Assembly (NCBI RefSeq): GCF_002042965.1
Contig: NZ_MZNT01000003.1
Coordinates: forward strand, 62,001 to 126,000
DNA length: 64,000 bases
Reading direction: 5' to 3'
Source of the DNA: Paenibacillus sp. 32352
GTDB lineage: Bacteria > Bacillota > Bacilli > Paenibacillales > NBRC-103111
The notes under the pieces are model-generated. The model did no database searches and was not told the origin of the DNA. It saw only the letters and a program-made list of their open reading frames with translations. The translations under genes and the position numbers were made by a program. How positions within the stretch are numbered: the first letter of the stretch is position 1; the number at the start of each line of letters is the position of its first letter. This document shows positions 16,438 to 25,785 of this stretch, piece after piece.

Positions 16438-18408
16438 ATGACGATGCACGAGGAGGAACAGGAACGCAAGCGGCGAAATGAAGCGATCCGTAACAAGCTG
16501 GCTCTGCTGCCGGAGAAGCCAGGCTGTTACTTGATGAAGAATAAAGACGACAAGGTGATTTATGTCGGTAAGGCCAAGGTGCTGCGCAACCGGGTCCGCT
16601 CCTATTTTACGGGAAGCCACAGCGCCAAGACGCAGGCTCTGGTCAATGAGATCGCCGACTTTGAATATATAGTAACGGCCAGCAACGTAGAGGCATTAAT
16701 ACTTGAGTGTAACCTGATCAAGCAGTATTATCCCCGCTATAACGTGCTGCTTAAGGATGACAAGTCGTTCCCGTACATCAAGATAACGAATGAGAAGCAT
16801 CCGCGGCTCGAGGTGACCCGCAAGGTGTATAAGGACAAGGGCAAATATTTCGGCCCTTACCCGAATGCCTTTGCTGCACAGCAGACGAAGAAGCTGTTAG
16901 ACCGGCTGTATCCGCTCCGCAAATGCAAGACGCTGCCGGAGCGCGTCTGTCTGTATTACCATCTGGGGCAATGCGTTGCCCCGTGCGAGTACGAGGTCGC
17001 TCAGGAAGAATATGACCGGATGGTGCAGGAGATTACCCGGTTCTTGAACGGGGGGCACGATGAAATTAAGCAGGATTTGACCCGCAAAATGCATGAGGCG
17101 GCGGAGGAACTTAATTTCGAACGGGCCAAGGAGCTGCGCGATCATATTGTTCATATCGACGCGGTCATGGAGAAGCAGAAGATCACAACCCACGATATTG
17201 TGGACCGGGATGTATTCGGCTACGCGGTGGATAAGGGCTGGATGTGCGTCCAAATCCTGTACATGCGCCAAGGGAAGCTGATCGAGCGGCGCGCCTCGAT
17301 GTTCCCGTATTACGGCGAGGAATACGAGGATTTCGTTTCCTTCGTCACGCAGTATTACAGTGATAACCCCGCCCTGCCGAGGGAGGTCTTCTTGCCTGCG
17401 GAGCCGGAGCAAGAGCAGGAAGCGGGCGCAGCGGTTGCCGAAGCTCCGGAATCCGCAAGCGAAGAGGAACCTGCGGGGCTCGCCGAAGAAATGAAGACTG
17501 ACGTCAAGGAAGCGCTGGAGAGCTGGCTTAAGGTGAAGGTCCATATCCCGCGACGCGGCTTGAAAAAAAATATGGTTCATATGGCGTGCGATAACGCCCG
17601 CGTCGGGCTGGAGGAGAAATTCCGGCTTATTGAGAGAGACGAACAGCGTACGGTCAAAGCGGTGGAAAATTTGGGCGAATGGCTCGGTACCGGGATGATT
17701 CACCGTATCGAGGCCTTCGATAACTCCAACATCCAGGGCTCCGATCCCGTATCGGCCATGGTCGTGTTTACGGACGGCAAGCCGGACCGCAAGGAATACC
17801 GCAAATACAAGATTCGCACGGTGCAAGGGCCGGACGACTACGAAACGATGCGTGAGGTTATTCGCCGGAGATACGAACGGGTACTTAAAGAAAACCTGCC
17901 AATGCCGGATCTTATCGTCGTGGACGGCGGCAAAGGGCAGATTTCAGCGGCCGTCGATGTGCTTGAAAATGAGCTGGGACTCTATATCCCGGTCTGCGGC
18001 CTTGTTAAGGATGCCAAGCATAAAACGGCGGAGCTGATGACGGGAGATCCCCCTGAGGTCGTTCCGCTTCCCAGGGACAGCCAGGAATTTTATTTGCTCC
18101 AGCGGATTCAAGATGAGGTCCACCGCTTTGCGATCACCTTCCATCGGGAGACGCGCACGAAGTCGATGGTCGTATCGACTCTGGATTCCATTCCAGGCAT
18201 CGGCGAGAAACGGCGCAAGGCGCTATTGAAGCACTTCGGCTCTCTTAAAAAAATAAAAGAAGCCGGCATTGAGGATTTCCGGCCTCTTGGAATCGGGGAA
18301 AAGCTGGCTTCGCAAATTTTGCGGTCGCTGAACGGCGAAACGGAAGAGACGCTTCAAGAAGATGAGAGCGGTGAAGAAAATCAGCAGGAAGCCAACGCCA
18401 TCGAATAG
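16438..18408 (+). CDS. uvrC: UvrABC excinuclease subunit C, with an acidic insertion
   Basis: 656 residues. UvrC makes the two incisions around DNA lesions in nucleotide excision repair. The GIY-YIG nuclease is at about residues 24-100 ([21 protein letters not shown]), the UVR motif that meets UvrB at about 209-240, the RNase H-like nuclease at about 370-535 ([25 protein letters not shown]), and the paired helix-hairpin-helix at about 582-629 ([19 protein letters not shown]). Between 320 and 358 there is an Ala/Glu-rich acidic insert ([20 protein letters not shown]) inside the linker, which makes the protein longer than the roughly 600-residue norm. Confidence 0.95.
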   Translation: MTMHEEEQERKRRNEAIRNKLALLPEKPGCYLMKNKDDKVIYVGKAKVLRNRVRSYFTGSHSAKTQALVNEIADFEYIVTASNVEALILECNLIKQYYPRYNVLLKDDKSFPYIKITNEKHPRLEVTRKVYKDKGKYFGPYPNAFAAQQTKKLLDRLYPLRKCKTLPERVCLYYHLGQCVAPCEYEVAQEEYDRMVQEITRFLNGGHDEIKQDLTRKMHEAAEELNFERAKELRDHIVHIDAVMEKQKITTHDIVDRDVFGYAVDKGWMCVQILYMRQGKLIERRASMFPYYGEEYEDFVSFVTQYYSDNPALPREVFLPAEPEQEQEAGAAVAEAPESASEEEPAGLAEEMKTDVKEALESWLKVKVHIPRRGLKKNMVHMACDNARVGLEEKFRLIERDEQRTVKAVENLGEWLGTGMIHRIEAFDNSNIQGSDPVSAMVVFTDGKPDRKEYRKYKIRTVQGPDDYETMREVIRRRYERVLKENLPMPDLIVVDGGKGQISAAVDVLENELGLYIPVCGLVKDAKHKTAELMTGDPPEVVPLPRDSQEFYLLQRIQDEVHRFAITFHRETRTKSMVVSTLDSIPGIGEKRRKALLKHFGSLKKIKEAGIEDFRPLGIGEKLASQILRSLNGETEETLQEDESGEENQQEANAIE

Positions 18409-18453
18409 GTTGGCGGAAGCTTCCAGCTTTTTGACATTATAACCGGGAGGAAT

Positions 18454-20100
18454 CTAATGACTCGTACGGAGGGTCGGAGGGTTCCTCTTTGCTTTGGCAT
18501 GGAGCCAAGCGACGGCCAGGCCCACCAGCCCGGGGAAGAGGATATAGAAGATGCCGGTGATGAGAAACGGCGTGCCCTTCAAGTCCAATAGCGACAAGCC
18601 CATCAGGATGCTGTCCATCGTTGCGTGAGCGAAGAGTACGGTCATCAAGCCGTATTTCAAAAAGGCATAGCCAAAAATGATTCCGATGATCGTTACCTCA
18701 ATAAAACGCGTATAGACCGGGTAGATAGGGTACTGCGTATGACTGAGCGCCCAAATCATGCTCGGCAGCAGCACTGCGAGGAACCGGTTGCGTACGAGCT
18801 TCATGAAGAAGGCGATGCCGAACAGCCGGTAGATGGCTTCCTCGGATATCGCTGCCGCCCATGCCATCAGAGGAAAAGCTGCGGGCCATGACATGTTCAG
18901 GACGGAATCGGCGGGGTCGTTCACAGACCAGACATCAAAATATTCGCCCGCTATGAAAAATAACGTTTGCTGCACGGCCAGGATGAAAATGCAGAGCAAA
19001 TACCCCCGAATCATTGAGCTGCGGATATCCCCCCCAAAGGATTCGTCCCTCCAAACAGGCCAGGTAATCCAGCCCTGCCTCTGCCACAGCTGACGTCCCG
19101 CCTGAAACGAAAAATAGACGCTGACAGCCATGATGGCAGTAACAATATTAATAAACCAAAGGTTAAACATAGCGCCCCAATCGGAAGGCCCATTGGAATG
19201 CATGGTCCGGAATGCCGGAAGCATGTTGAAATTGTTGAAGATATAGATGGCAACAAAAATGAAGGTTAAAAAGATCCCGCGCCGAAAGGTCCATTCTTTG
19301 CGGTATCGAATCATAAGGAATACAGCCGCAGCCGCCATGATGAGAGAAGCTCCGAGACTAATCCGGGTCATCAAGGAAGCATTGTCATTCTGCTGTTCCT
19401 TCCATTCGGCAAAGGACTCAGGTATGGAAAACGCCGTATGGAAGGCCGTGACCTTTCCGCCGTCTACCGACAAGCTTAACCTAAGCTTGGCTTCTCCTAT
19501 TTGTTTGTCTTTACTTTCGAACAGGTAAGGCGTACCGCGACCGTTCGTTACAGGCGGTTCCGGCTCGGTTACCGGATGGCTTCTCGTGAAATCGGATAGC
19601 GTGTAGCCCTGGTCCTTCAATGCTTGCTCCGCTATCGCCAATGAGTCTCCCAATGAGGCAACAGTCTGCTTTTTGCTCGAGGGAGCGTAGTACGCGTTCC
19701 AGCCTATTATATTTAAGTTGGTAAAGTTAACCTCTACGTAATAGGTAGCAAGGTTCGAATTGTCGTTAATTTCCACCTCAAAATAATCGATAGGATAGGC
19801 GGCAAAGCGCTTGACATATTCATCGAGCAGCTCCGCTTTTTGCAGATAGCCGCTTCGATCGGAATGAGACTGAAACAAGGTGCCGGTACGATAATCGGCC
19901 GAGAGCCCGAAGCGCTCCTGAACGAACCGGACGGCCGCCTCTGCTGCCTGCTGCTTCGTAACCGTTGGGAGGGAGGCCTCCTGTACTTGCTCAACCGATT
20001 CATCCTGGAGCCAGGAAGAGATGGCGGCAATCGATACATACAAAATAATTCCAAAAAGTGCCAAAATGAGAAGAGGGAAGTCGGTTTGACGTTTTACCAT
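18454..20100 (-). CDS. Large CPBP-family intramembrane metalloprotease
   Basis: 548 residues. An N-terminal helix (FPLLILALFGIILYVSIAAI) is followed by an extracytoplasmic region of about 220 residues, with two PepSY-like repeats (TKQQAAEAAVRFVQERFG; SLAIAEQALKDQGYTLSDF). A multi-helix domain then carries the CPBP motifs EEAIYR (Glu420, Glu421, Arg425), WALSHTQYP and LFAHATMDS. CPBP (Abi) proteins are glutamate-type intramembrane proteases; bacterial members have roles in bacteriocin immunity and processing. Most are about half this length, so the large outer domain is notable. AAGGAG precedes ATG 20100. It is convergent with uvrC, and its stop is 45 bases from that gene's end. Confidence 0.85.
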   Translation of the reverse strand: MVKRQTDFPLLILALFGIILYVSIAAISSWLQDESVEQVQEASLPTVTKQQAAEAAVRFVQERFGLSADYRTGTLFQSHSDRSGYLQKAELLDEYVKRFAAYPIDYFEVEINDNSNLATYYVEVNFTNLNIIGWNAYYAPSSKKQTVASLGDSLAIAEQALKDQGYTLSDFTRSHPVTEPEPPVTNGRGTPYLFESKDKQIGEAKLRLSLSVDGGKVTAFHTAFSIPESFAEWKEQQNDNASLMTRISLGASLIMAAAAVFLMIRYRKEWTFRRGIFLTFIFVAIYIFNNFNMLPAFRTMHSNGPSDWGAMFNLWFINIVTAIMAVSVYFSFQAGRQLWQRQGWITWPVWRDESFGGDIRSSMIRGYLLCIFILAVQQTLFFIAGEYFDVWSVNDPADSVLNMSWPAAFPLMAWAAAISEEAIYRLFGIAFFMKLVRNRFLAVLLPSMIWALSHTQYPIYPVYTRFIEVTIIGIIFGYAFLKYGLMTVLFAHATMDSILMGLSLLDLKGTPFLITGIFYILFPGLVGLAVAWLHAKAKRNPPTLRTSH

Positions 20101-20321
20101 GCCATGTCTCCTTACTTAGAATTAGAAGCTTACATTATGCTTATAAAATGGTGAGGATATGTCATTGTATTCATTAAACTTAGCACACATGCCCGGCCAA
20201 AATCCAATGAAATTCAGAGCAAGAAGGGGAAAATCGTTGAAAAGCGAAGCGCCGGCTCTATCAGCTTCATACTAAGTATTCTAATAATCCGAATATTACC
20301 CGTTTTCGAGTAAAAGCGACT

Positions 20322-20350
20322 TTGTGATTACAAGCAAAGCACATTATAAT
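20322..20350 (+). promoter_or_regulatory. Sigma-A promoter of the riboswitch-ktr transcript
   Basis: TTGTGA (20322-20327) and a perfect TATAAT (20345-20350) with a 17-base spacer, placing transcription start close to the 5' end of the riboswitch. The 200 bases between this and the CPBP start show no other clear feature. Confidence 0.75.
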
Positions 20351-20365
20351 TCATATCAATTGAAT

Positions 20366-20496
20366 AAAAAGCCGAATTTCTTTTTGAAAACGGGGGAACC
20401 ATGAGTAATAAGGGGTGAATTCGATTCCATTTCGCGAGATGGAATTGATAGGGTACCTGTGCGTCCGAATCCGTCAGCTAACCTCGTAGGCTTTGT
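20366..20496 (+). ncRNA. c-di-AMP riboswitch (ydaO-yuaA class)
   Basis: The conserved blocks of this class are all readable: the P1 arms AAAAAGCC (from 20366) and GGCTTT (20489-20494), CGGGGGAACC (20391-20400), GGGGTGAAT (20412-20420), and CCGAATCCGTCAGCTAACC ending in TCGTAGGC (20465-20491). The class binds cyclic di-AMP and normally turns expression off. It is known upstream of potassium transporters and cell-wall genes in Bacillales. Here it precedes ktrB by 72 bases, so high c-di-AMP should lower potassium uptake. Confidence 0.93.
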
Positions 20497-20500
20497 TGCA

Positions 20501-20537
20501 GGAACCTGTATAGGCATTGGGTTTCCAGTGTCTTTTT
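20501..20537 (+). terminator. Possible expression-platform stem-loop after the riboswitch
   Basis: GGAACC (20501-20506) can pair with GGGTTTCC (20519-20526) with one bulged T, and six T follow at 20532-20537. The stem is short and six bases from the T run, so its role as the riboswitch terminator is tentative. Confidence 0.45.
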
Positions 20538-20568
20538 TATTGCCTGAAAACCGAAATTGAGGTGAACG

Positions 20569-21921
20569 ATGAAGCCCGTAACCAAAAAAATTCAACTCAC
20601 ACCGCCGCAAATATTAGTTATCGGCTTTGCATTGATTATTCTTGCCGGAGCCATGCTCCTGTCCCTCCCGGTCGCCTCGGCTACAGGCAAGCCCTTGCGC
20701 TTTCTGGATGCGTTGTTTACCGCGACATCGGCCACCTGTGTGACAGGGCTCGTCGTTGTGGATACGGGAACGTTTTTTTCGAAATTCGGGCAAATTGTCA
20801 TCATCTTGCTGATCCAGGTCGGCGGTCTGGGCTTTATGACGATGGCGACCCTGTTTGCTTTTGCGCTAAAAAAGCGAATTTCCTTGAAAGAACGGTTAAT
20901 CCTGCAGGAAGCGATGAATCAGGGAAGCATGGAAGGGATCGTCAGGTTGATCCGCCGGGTCATTCGATACTCACTCACAATTGAACTCGCTGCGGCAGTG
21001 ATTTTCTCGATTCGATGGTCGTTGGAGCTGGGACCGGCCAAAGGGATTTATTTTGGCTTCTGGCATGCGATCTCCTTCTTCAACAATGCCGGCTTTGACC
21101 TGTTCGGATCGGTCTATGGTCCGTTCACGAGTCTTACCTCATATGTCAATGACCCCGTCGTCAATATCGTTTCAATGGGGCTTATCATTCTGGGAGGTCT
21201 TGGGTTTGTAGTCATGTCGGACGTGATGGACTACAGGAACCACCGGCGGCTGTCGCTGCATTCCAAGGTGGTCTTGAGCGCGACAAGCTTGCTTATTCTT
21301 ATTGGTGCACTCGTCATCTTTATATTTGAATTTACGAATGCCAAAACCTTAGGCTCACTGACGTGGGGAGGCAAGATCTGGGCAGCCTTCTTCCAATCGG
21401 TAACTCCGCGCACGGCGGGAGCCAATACGGTAGATTTGGGAAGCCTGCGCCAGGCGACGCAGTTTTTCATGATCATCCTGATGTTTATAGGCGCCTCTCC
21501 TGGCTCCACCGGGGGCGGGATCAAGACGACCACCTTCACGACGCTGATTGGCGCCATGATAGCTATGGTCCGGGGGAAGGAAGACATTGTCCTGTTTCAT
21601 TACCGTTTGGGTAAGGACCGTATTTTGAAAGCTATTACGCTTACGATGATCGCCTTGTTTATGGTCATCTTCGTTGCGATGATTTTGTCCACGACGGAAA
21701 ACCATCCATTCCTGATGATTTTGTTCGAGGTGACCTCCGCCTTCGGCACGGTTGGCTTGACGATGGGAATGACGACGGATTTGACCGATGTCGGCAAAAT
21801 ATTGATTTGCCTGATGATGTTTGCAGGCCGTCTCGGTCCTTTGACGCTGGCATATGCGCTTGGGCCAAAAACGGAAAAAGAATTATACAGATACCCGGAA
21901 GGGAAAATAACCATCGGATAG
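20569..21921 (+). CDS. ktrB: Potassium uptake channel subunit KtrB/KtrD (TrkH family)
   Basis: 450 residues with four repeated membrane-pore-membrane units. Selectivity-filter loops with the conserved Gly are visible, including TATSATCVTGLVVVDT, SFFNNAGFDLFG, VTPRTAGANTVDL and SAFGTVGLTMG. Together with a KtrA/KtrC ring it takes up potassium, driven by the membrane potential or sodium. It starts at ATG 20569 after TTGAGGTGA. It is the first gene after the c-di-AMP riboswitch and is 16 bases from ktrA. Length matches KtrB/KtrD of Bacillus. Confidence 0.92.
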   Translation: MKPVTKKIQLTPPQILVIGFALIILAGAMLLSLPVASATGKPLRFLDALFTATSATCVTGLVVVDTGTFFSKFGQIVIILLIQVGGLGFMTMATLFAFALKKRISLKERLILQEAMNQGSMEGIVRLIRRVIRYSLTIELAAAVIFSIRWSLELGPAKGIYFGFWHAISFFNNAGFDLFGSVYGPFTSLTSYVNDPVVNIVSMGLIILGGLGFVVMSDVMDYRNHRRLSLHSKVVLSATSLLILIGALVIFIFEFTNAKTLGSLTWGGKIWAAFFQSVTPRTAGANTVDLGSLRQATQFFMIILMFIGASPGSTGGGIKTTTFTTLIGAMIAMVRGKEDIVLFHYRLGKDRILKAITLTMIALFMVIFVAMILSTTENHPFLMILFEVTSAFGTVGLTMGMTTDLTDVGKILICLMMFAGRLGPLTLAYALGPKTEKELYRYPEGKITIG

Positions 21922-21937
21922 GGGAAAAGTTAAGACA

Positions 21938-22600
21938 ATGAAACGTAGTCAGTATGCAGTGATTGGGCTGGGGAGATTCGGATCGAGTTTGGCCAGGGAG
22001 CTGGTGGATCTCGGATACGAGGTTTTGGGCATCGATAAGGATGAGGAAGCCGTAGAGGAGATGAGCGATGTCTTGACGCATGTCGTCGTCGCGGATTCTA
22101 CGGATGAAGATGTGTTGAAGTCGCTAGGCATGCGTAATTTTGATTGTGCGGTCGTCTCCATCGGGGATGATATTCAGGCAAGCATTTTGACAGCGATCCT
22201 GCTCAAGGACCTTGGTGTCAAGATGGTGGTCACGAAGGCGCTCTCCGAGCTTCACGGGAAGGTGCTGAACAAGATCGGCGTTGACCGAGTGATCTTCCCG
22301 GAGAGGGATATGGGGATTCGCGTAGCGCATCAGCTGGTTTCACCGAACCTGCTCGATTATATCGAGCTGTCCAAAGATTATACCATCGCAGAGCTGTCGG
22401 TACCTAAGCGCTTATCCGGCCGGACGCTCAAGGAGCTGGACCCTCGAGCCAAATACGGGTGCAGTGTCGTCGCTATCAATAAGAAGCACGGCGTCATTAT
22501 TGCTCCGACCGCTGTAGATACGCTGGATGAACAGGACATTATGGTCATCATAGGAACGAACGAGCAGATTGATTTGTTTGAGAGCGAAGTAATCCGTTAG
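21938..22600 (+). CDS. ktrA: Ktr regulatory subunit KtrA/KtrC (RCK domain)
   Basis: 220 residues. The N-terminal RCK domain has a Rossmann nucleotide-binding motif (AVIGLGRFGSSLARELVDLG) and a C-terminal RCK_C domain (YTIAELSVPKRLSGRTLKEL). The cytoplasmic octamer gates KtrB in response to ATP/ADP, and in related proteins the RCK_C domain binds c-di-AMP directly. That would give a second, protein-level layer of c-di-AMP control over the same transporter. It lies between ktrB and the antiporter gene, same strand, short gaps. Confidence 0.93.
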   Translation: MKRSQYAVIGLGRFGSSLARELVDLGYEVLGIDKDEEAVEEMSDVLTHVVVADSTDEDVLKSLGMRNFDCAVVSIGDDIQASILTAILLKDLGVKMVVTKALSELHGKVLNKIGVDRVIFPERDMGIRVAHQLVSPNLLDYIELSKDYTIAELSVPKRLSGRTLKELDPRAKYGCSVVAINKKHGVIIAPTAVDTLDEQDIMVIIGTNEQIDLFESEVIR

Positions 22601-22666
22601 CAAATAATCAGCCGTCACAAGAAATAGAGACGCTGCACATCTGGGACAATGGAGTGACAAAAGAGC

Positions 22667-23941
22667 ATGGCCAACGACGTTTCGGAAATAGTCCATCATA
22701 TCTTGCTATTATTGGTGCTCATTCTTGGTCTGGGGATGGTTTTCGGACGCTTGGCCGGCAAATTGAAGCTGCCTGATGTCGCTTTATTCCTGATCGCGGG
22801 CATGATTGTAGGGCAGGGACTGCACTGGGTCTCAGAGACCAGCAGCTCACTGACCAATCAATTCATCTTGACTATCGGCTCCGTGCTCATTTTGTTCGAT
22901 GGAGGGCGTAACATCCGGCTGTCCGGCCTGAAGAAGGTATGGCTTTCCGTCGCGCTATTGAGCGTGCCGGGCGTGTTGATAACCTGCGGAGTCGTTGCTA
23001 TGGCGGCTCATTGGCTGCTGGGCATTCCGCTTCTGTATGCCGTATTGCTCGGAGCCATCATTTCGTCCACGGACCCGGCTACGCTTATCCCCGTGTTCAA
23101 GCAGGTGACAATCCGTACGAAGGTCCGTGAGACCGTCGAGAGTGAATCGGCCTTCAACGATGCGACAGGCTCCATTCTCACCTTCACGGTGCTGGCTGTC
23201 GTTACTGGAAGCCATTCATTCTCTATTGCCGCGAGCATTAAGGAATTTGTGTTTACGGCTGCAGGCGGTATCCTGGTCGGGGGTGTCATTGGCATGGCGT
23301 TAGCCTTCGTGACGGCTCATTTGAAGCTGGGCTGGTTCCGCGATTATGCGACTATCGCTCTGGTTGTAACCGCTATAGGCTCCTACTGGATCGGGGATAC
23401 GCTTCATGTCAGCGGATTTATGGCGACCTTTACGGCAGGACTTGTATGGGGGAATACGGATGTATTCAAGCTCGACATGAACGACAAGCTTCATGAAATG
23501 GGGCATTTTAGCGATAATATGACGGTCATTATGAGGATGCTGATCTTTATCCTGCTCGGCAGCCAGGTCAATTTCCAGGTGATCTGGGCCCACTTGTGGC
23601 CAAGTCTGGGCGTCATTGCCGTATTCATGCTGATTGCCAGACCCCTTGCGGTGCTGATCTGTACGCTGCCTGACCGGAGGGCTCAATGGAGCTGGAACGA
23701 AATCGTCTTTATGTTCTGGGTCCGCGAAACGGGCGTCATACCGGCGGCGTTGTCAGGCATGGTTGCAGGGCTTGGGGTGCAGCATGCCGACGTCATTGCT
23801 TCCGTGACCTTTCTTGCGGTTCTTCTGACTATATTGCTGCAGGCAGGGACGACCGCCTATGTCGCCAAAAGGCTCGGTATCGAGGAGAAAAAGGAGACGG
23901 CCGGGGACCGGCTGCAATCCAATCCTAAACCGGCTGTTTGA
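22667..23941 (+). CDS. Cation:proton antiporter, CPA1 (NhaP-like)
   Basis: 424 residues with about 12-13 hydrophobic helices. The transport-site motif is SAFNDATGS around residues 163-171, preceded by STDPATLIPVF, both typical of CPA1 exchangers of Na+ or K+ for protons. There is no C-terminal RCK domain; the protein ends in a short polar tail. It starts 67 bases after ktrA with a GGAGTG site, so it is probably the third gene of the riboswitch-led transcript. Its 3' end overlaps the convergent LysR gene by 17 bases. Whether it moves sodium or potassium cannot be decided from sequence. Confidence 0.85.
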   Translation: MANDVSEIVHHILLLLVLILGLGMVFGRLAGKLKLPDVALFLIAGMIVGQGLHWVSETSSSLTNQFILTIGSVLILFDGGRNIRLSGLKKVWLSVALLSVPGVLITCGVVAMAAHWLLGIPLLYAVLLGAIISSTDPATLIPVFKQVTIRTKVRETVESESAFNDATGSILTFTVLAVVTGSHSFSIAASIKEFVFTAAGGILVGGVIGMALAFVTAHLKLGWFRDYATIALVVTAIGSYWIGDTLHVSGFMATFTAGLVWGNTDVFKLDMNDKLHEMGHFSDNMTVIMRMLIFILLGSQVNFQVIWAHLWPSLGVIAVFMLIARPLAVLICTLPDRRAQWSWNEIVFMFWVRETGVIPAALSGMVAGLGVQHADVIASVTFLAVLLTILLQAGTTAYVAKRLGIEEKKETAGDRLQSNPKPAV

Positions 23942-24824
23942 AAAACTCCTTGGCCTTCTCAATAAAGCGCTGCGCCGAAGGATGATGGACGACCTCTTCT
24001 GTAAACAACAGGGAGGTCGTTCTTGTCATTTGCTCCAAAGCGGGGATGAAACGCACGACCAGCTCATTATCCTTGACCAGATTGCTTCGCAGATACGATT
24101 CCGGCAGCAGCGTCGCTGTTTTGCAGGTGGAGACCAGGCGGATGATGGCCTCGAAGGAGTCGATCTCCATTTTGACGTCCGGCTGAATCGCGTAGCGATG
24201 GAACATTTCATCCATTAGGATGCGGTACCAGGTGCCCCGGGAGAATAAGATCATAGGCAGCTCATGCAGGTCGCCTATTTCAATAGAAGCTTTATCTACG
24301 AACGGATGCCCGAGCGGCAGGACCAGGCATAAATGATCGTCGAACAGCGGCACGCATTTGAGGCCCGGATGCTCGATTTTGGAAGCGACGAGACCGATGT
24401 CGACCTTCCTCTCCTTGACCATGGGAACGATCTCATGCGTTTTGCCGGTAACGGCTTTAATGTCGGTATTCGGGTAGTTCTTCGTATAGATGGTGATAAG
24501 GTCAGGCAAGGTAGACTGCAGTGTCGTCAGGCTTGCCCCTATAATGATGCTCGCGGGCTTGACGGTCGTCTTGAATTCCTCGATCGAGCGCATCAGCTTC
24601 CTTTCCAGATGACGCTGCTCAATGGCGTGCTCATAGACAATTTGGCCTGCACGGGTAATCTCAAGCCGCTTTCCTTTGCGGATAAAGAGGTCCACGCCCA
24701 GCTCCTCCTCAAGCCTCATGATTTTACGGGAAAGGGCGGGCTGAGAAATGTTGAGCACCTGAGATGCTTTATTCAAGCTTTCCAGCTCCACGACCTTAGC
24801 AAAAATATCGATATTTTCCAGCAA
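23925..24824 (-). CDS. LysR-family regulator divergent from sdhCAB
   Basis: About 299 residues. I place the start at TTG 24824, six bases after GAAGGG; in-frame ATGs further upstream (24872, 24884) lack binding sites. The N-terminal helix-turn-helix is LNKASQVLNISQPALSRKIMRLEEELG, and the C-terminal part is the periplasmic-binding-like effector domain (ASIIIGASLTTLQSTLPDLI). It faces the succinate dehydrogenase operon, with a palindrome between them, so it may control its own gene and sdhCAB. The effector is unknown. The 3' end overlaps the antiporter gene. Confidence 0.88.
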   Translation of the reverse strand: MLENIDIFAKVVELESLNKASQVLNISQPALSRKIMRLEEELGVDLFIRKGKRLEITRAGQIVYEHAIEQRHLERKLMRSIEEFKTTVKPASIIIGASLTTLQSTLPDLITIYTKNYPNTDIKAVTGKTHEIVPMVKERKVDIGLVASKIEHPGLKCVPLFDDHLCLVLPLGHPFVDKASIEIGDLHELPMILFSRGTWYRILMDEMFHRYAIQPDVKMEIDSFEAIIRLVSTCKTATLLPESYLRSNLVKDNELVVRFIPALEQMTRTTSLLFTEEVVHHPSAQRFIEKAKEFFKQPV

Positions 24825-24916
24825 AATAGTCCCTTCTTTCAAATAAAATGTCCCTTTTGTGATTAAGCTCATTGTATATGTCAAAACTGAATAAGAGTTT
24901 ATAAAAAATCGGCACT

Positions 24917-24937
24917 TCCATTATAAGCGATAATGGA
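24917..24937. promoter_or_regulatory. Palindromic candidate LysR operator between lysR and sdhC
   Basis: Perfect eight-base arms TCCATTAT and ATAATGGA around AAGCG. The core fits the T-N11-A pattern bound by LysR proteins. It lies 94 bases upstream of the LysR start and about 95 bases before the sdh -35. Confidence 0.65.
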
Positions 24938-25030
24938 GTACTATGGTGTGTGTCACGTATTGTTCACATTTTTTCGGCTGGACTGCATAAAAATTTGTCG
25001 ATACATGGAAAATAGGCGTAGCGATTCATG

Positions 25031-25059
25031 TTGACGCTTGTTTCCTGCGGGAGTACAAT
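25031..25059 (+). promoter_or_regulatory. Sigma-A promoter of sdhCAB
   Basis: TTGACG (25031-25036) and TACAAT (25054-25059) with a 17-base spacer, 60 bases before the sdhC start codon. Confidence 0.8.
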
Positions 25060-25118
25060 GAAAAATGGTTTGTCAAGATGTGAACAACTACATACTTTTG
25101 AGGGGGGAATGGATTTCA

Positions 25119-25769
25119 ATGTTTCGTAATTCGTATTTTTCACGCAAGCTGCATTCCTTGCTAGGTGTTATCCCGGTCGGCTTCTTCCTGATCGAGCACC
25201 TGCTGACGAACTACTCCGCGACCCATGGTCCGGCGAAGTTCATGGAACATGTGAATTGGCTGCATGAATTACCTTTAGTACTGCTTTTGGAAATTGTAGG
25301 GATATGGCTTCCGCTGTTGTACCATGCGGTGTACGGCTTGTACGTCGCTTACACGGCGAAAAACAACGTATCCAACTACGGTTACTTCCGTAACCAAATG
25401 TTTTTCTTGCAAAGGGTAACCGGTGTTATTACGTTCTTGTTCGTAGCGTTCCACTTTTTCCAAACACGCTTCCAAATCACATTAGGCTTGCCGCAAGAAG
25501 AAATCGGAATTCAAATGCATAACATCGCATCGAACTCTGTGTTTTTCGTACTGTACTGTATCGGGATTGTGTCCGCGGTATTCCACTTCAGCAACGGAAT
25601 GTGGTCTTTCCTCGTTAGCTGGGGTATTACAATCGGCCCGCGTGCACAACGGGTATCCTCCGTTATCTGGATGGTAGTATTCGTAATTATGTCGATCTTG
25701 TTTATCATGTCTCTGAGCGCGTTTGTTAATCCGGAATTCCAAAGCGTGCCGCAGATGACTAAAGGTTAA
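25119..25769 (+). CDS. sdhC: Succinate dehydrogenase cytochrome b558 subunit
   Basis: 216 residues from ATG 25119 (MFRNSYFSRKLHSLLGVIPVG), behind a G-rich site; the open frame upstream to 25065 runs into the promoter leader. Five hydrophobic helices and several membrane His residues (in RKLHSLLG, IEHLLTNY, YHAVYG, AFHFFQTR, FHFSNGMW) match the di-haem Bacillus-type anchor, which takes the place of separate SdhC and SdhD. It anchors the complex and passes electrons to menaquinone. First gene of sdhCAB. Confidence 0.95.
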   Translation: MFRNSYFSRKLHSLLGVIPVGFFLIEHLLTNYSATHGPAKFMEHVNWLHELPLVLLLEIVGIWLPLLYHAVYGLYVAYTAKNNVSNYGYFRNQMFFLQRVTGVITFLFVAFHFFQTRFQITLGLPQEEIGIQMHNIASNSVFFVLYCIGIVSAVFHFSNGMWSFLVSWGITIGPRAQRVSSVIWMVVFVIMSILFIMSLSAFVNPEFQSVPQMTKG

Positions 25770-25785
25770 GGAGGAGTGAACAACA

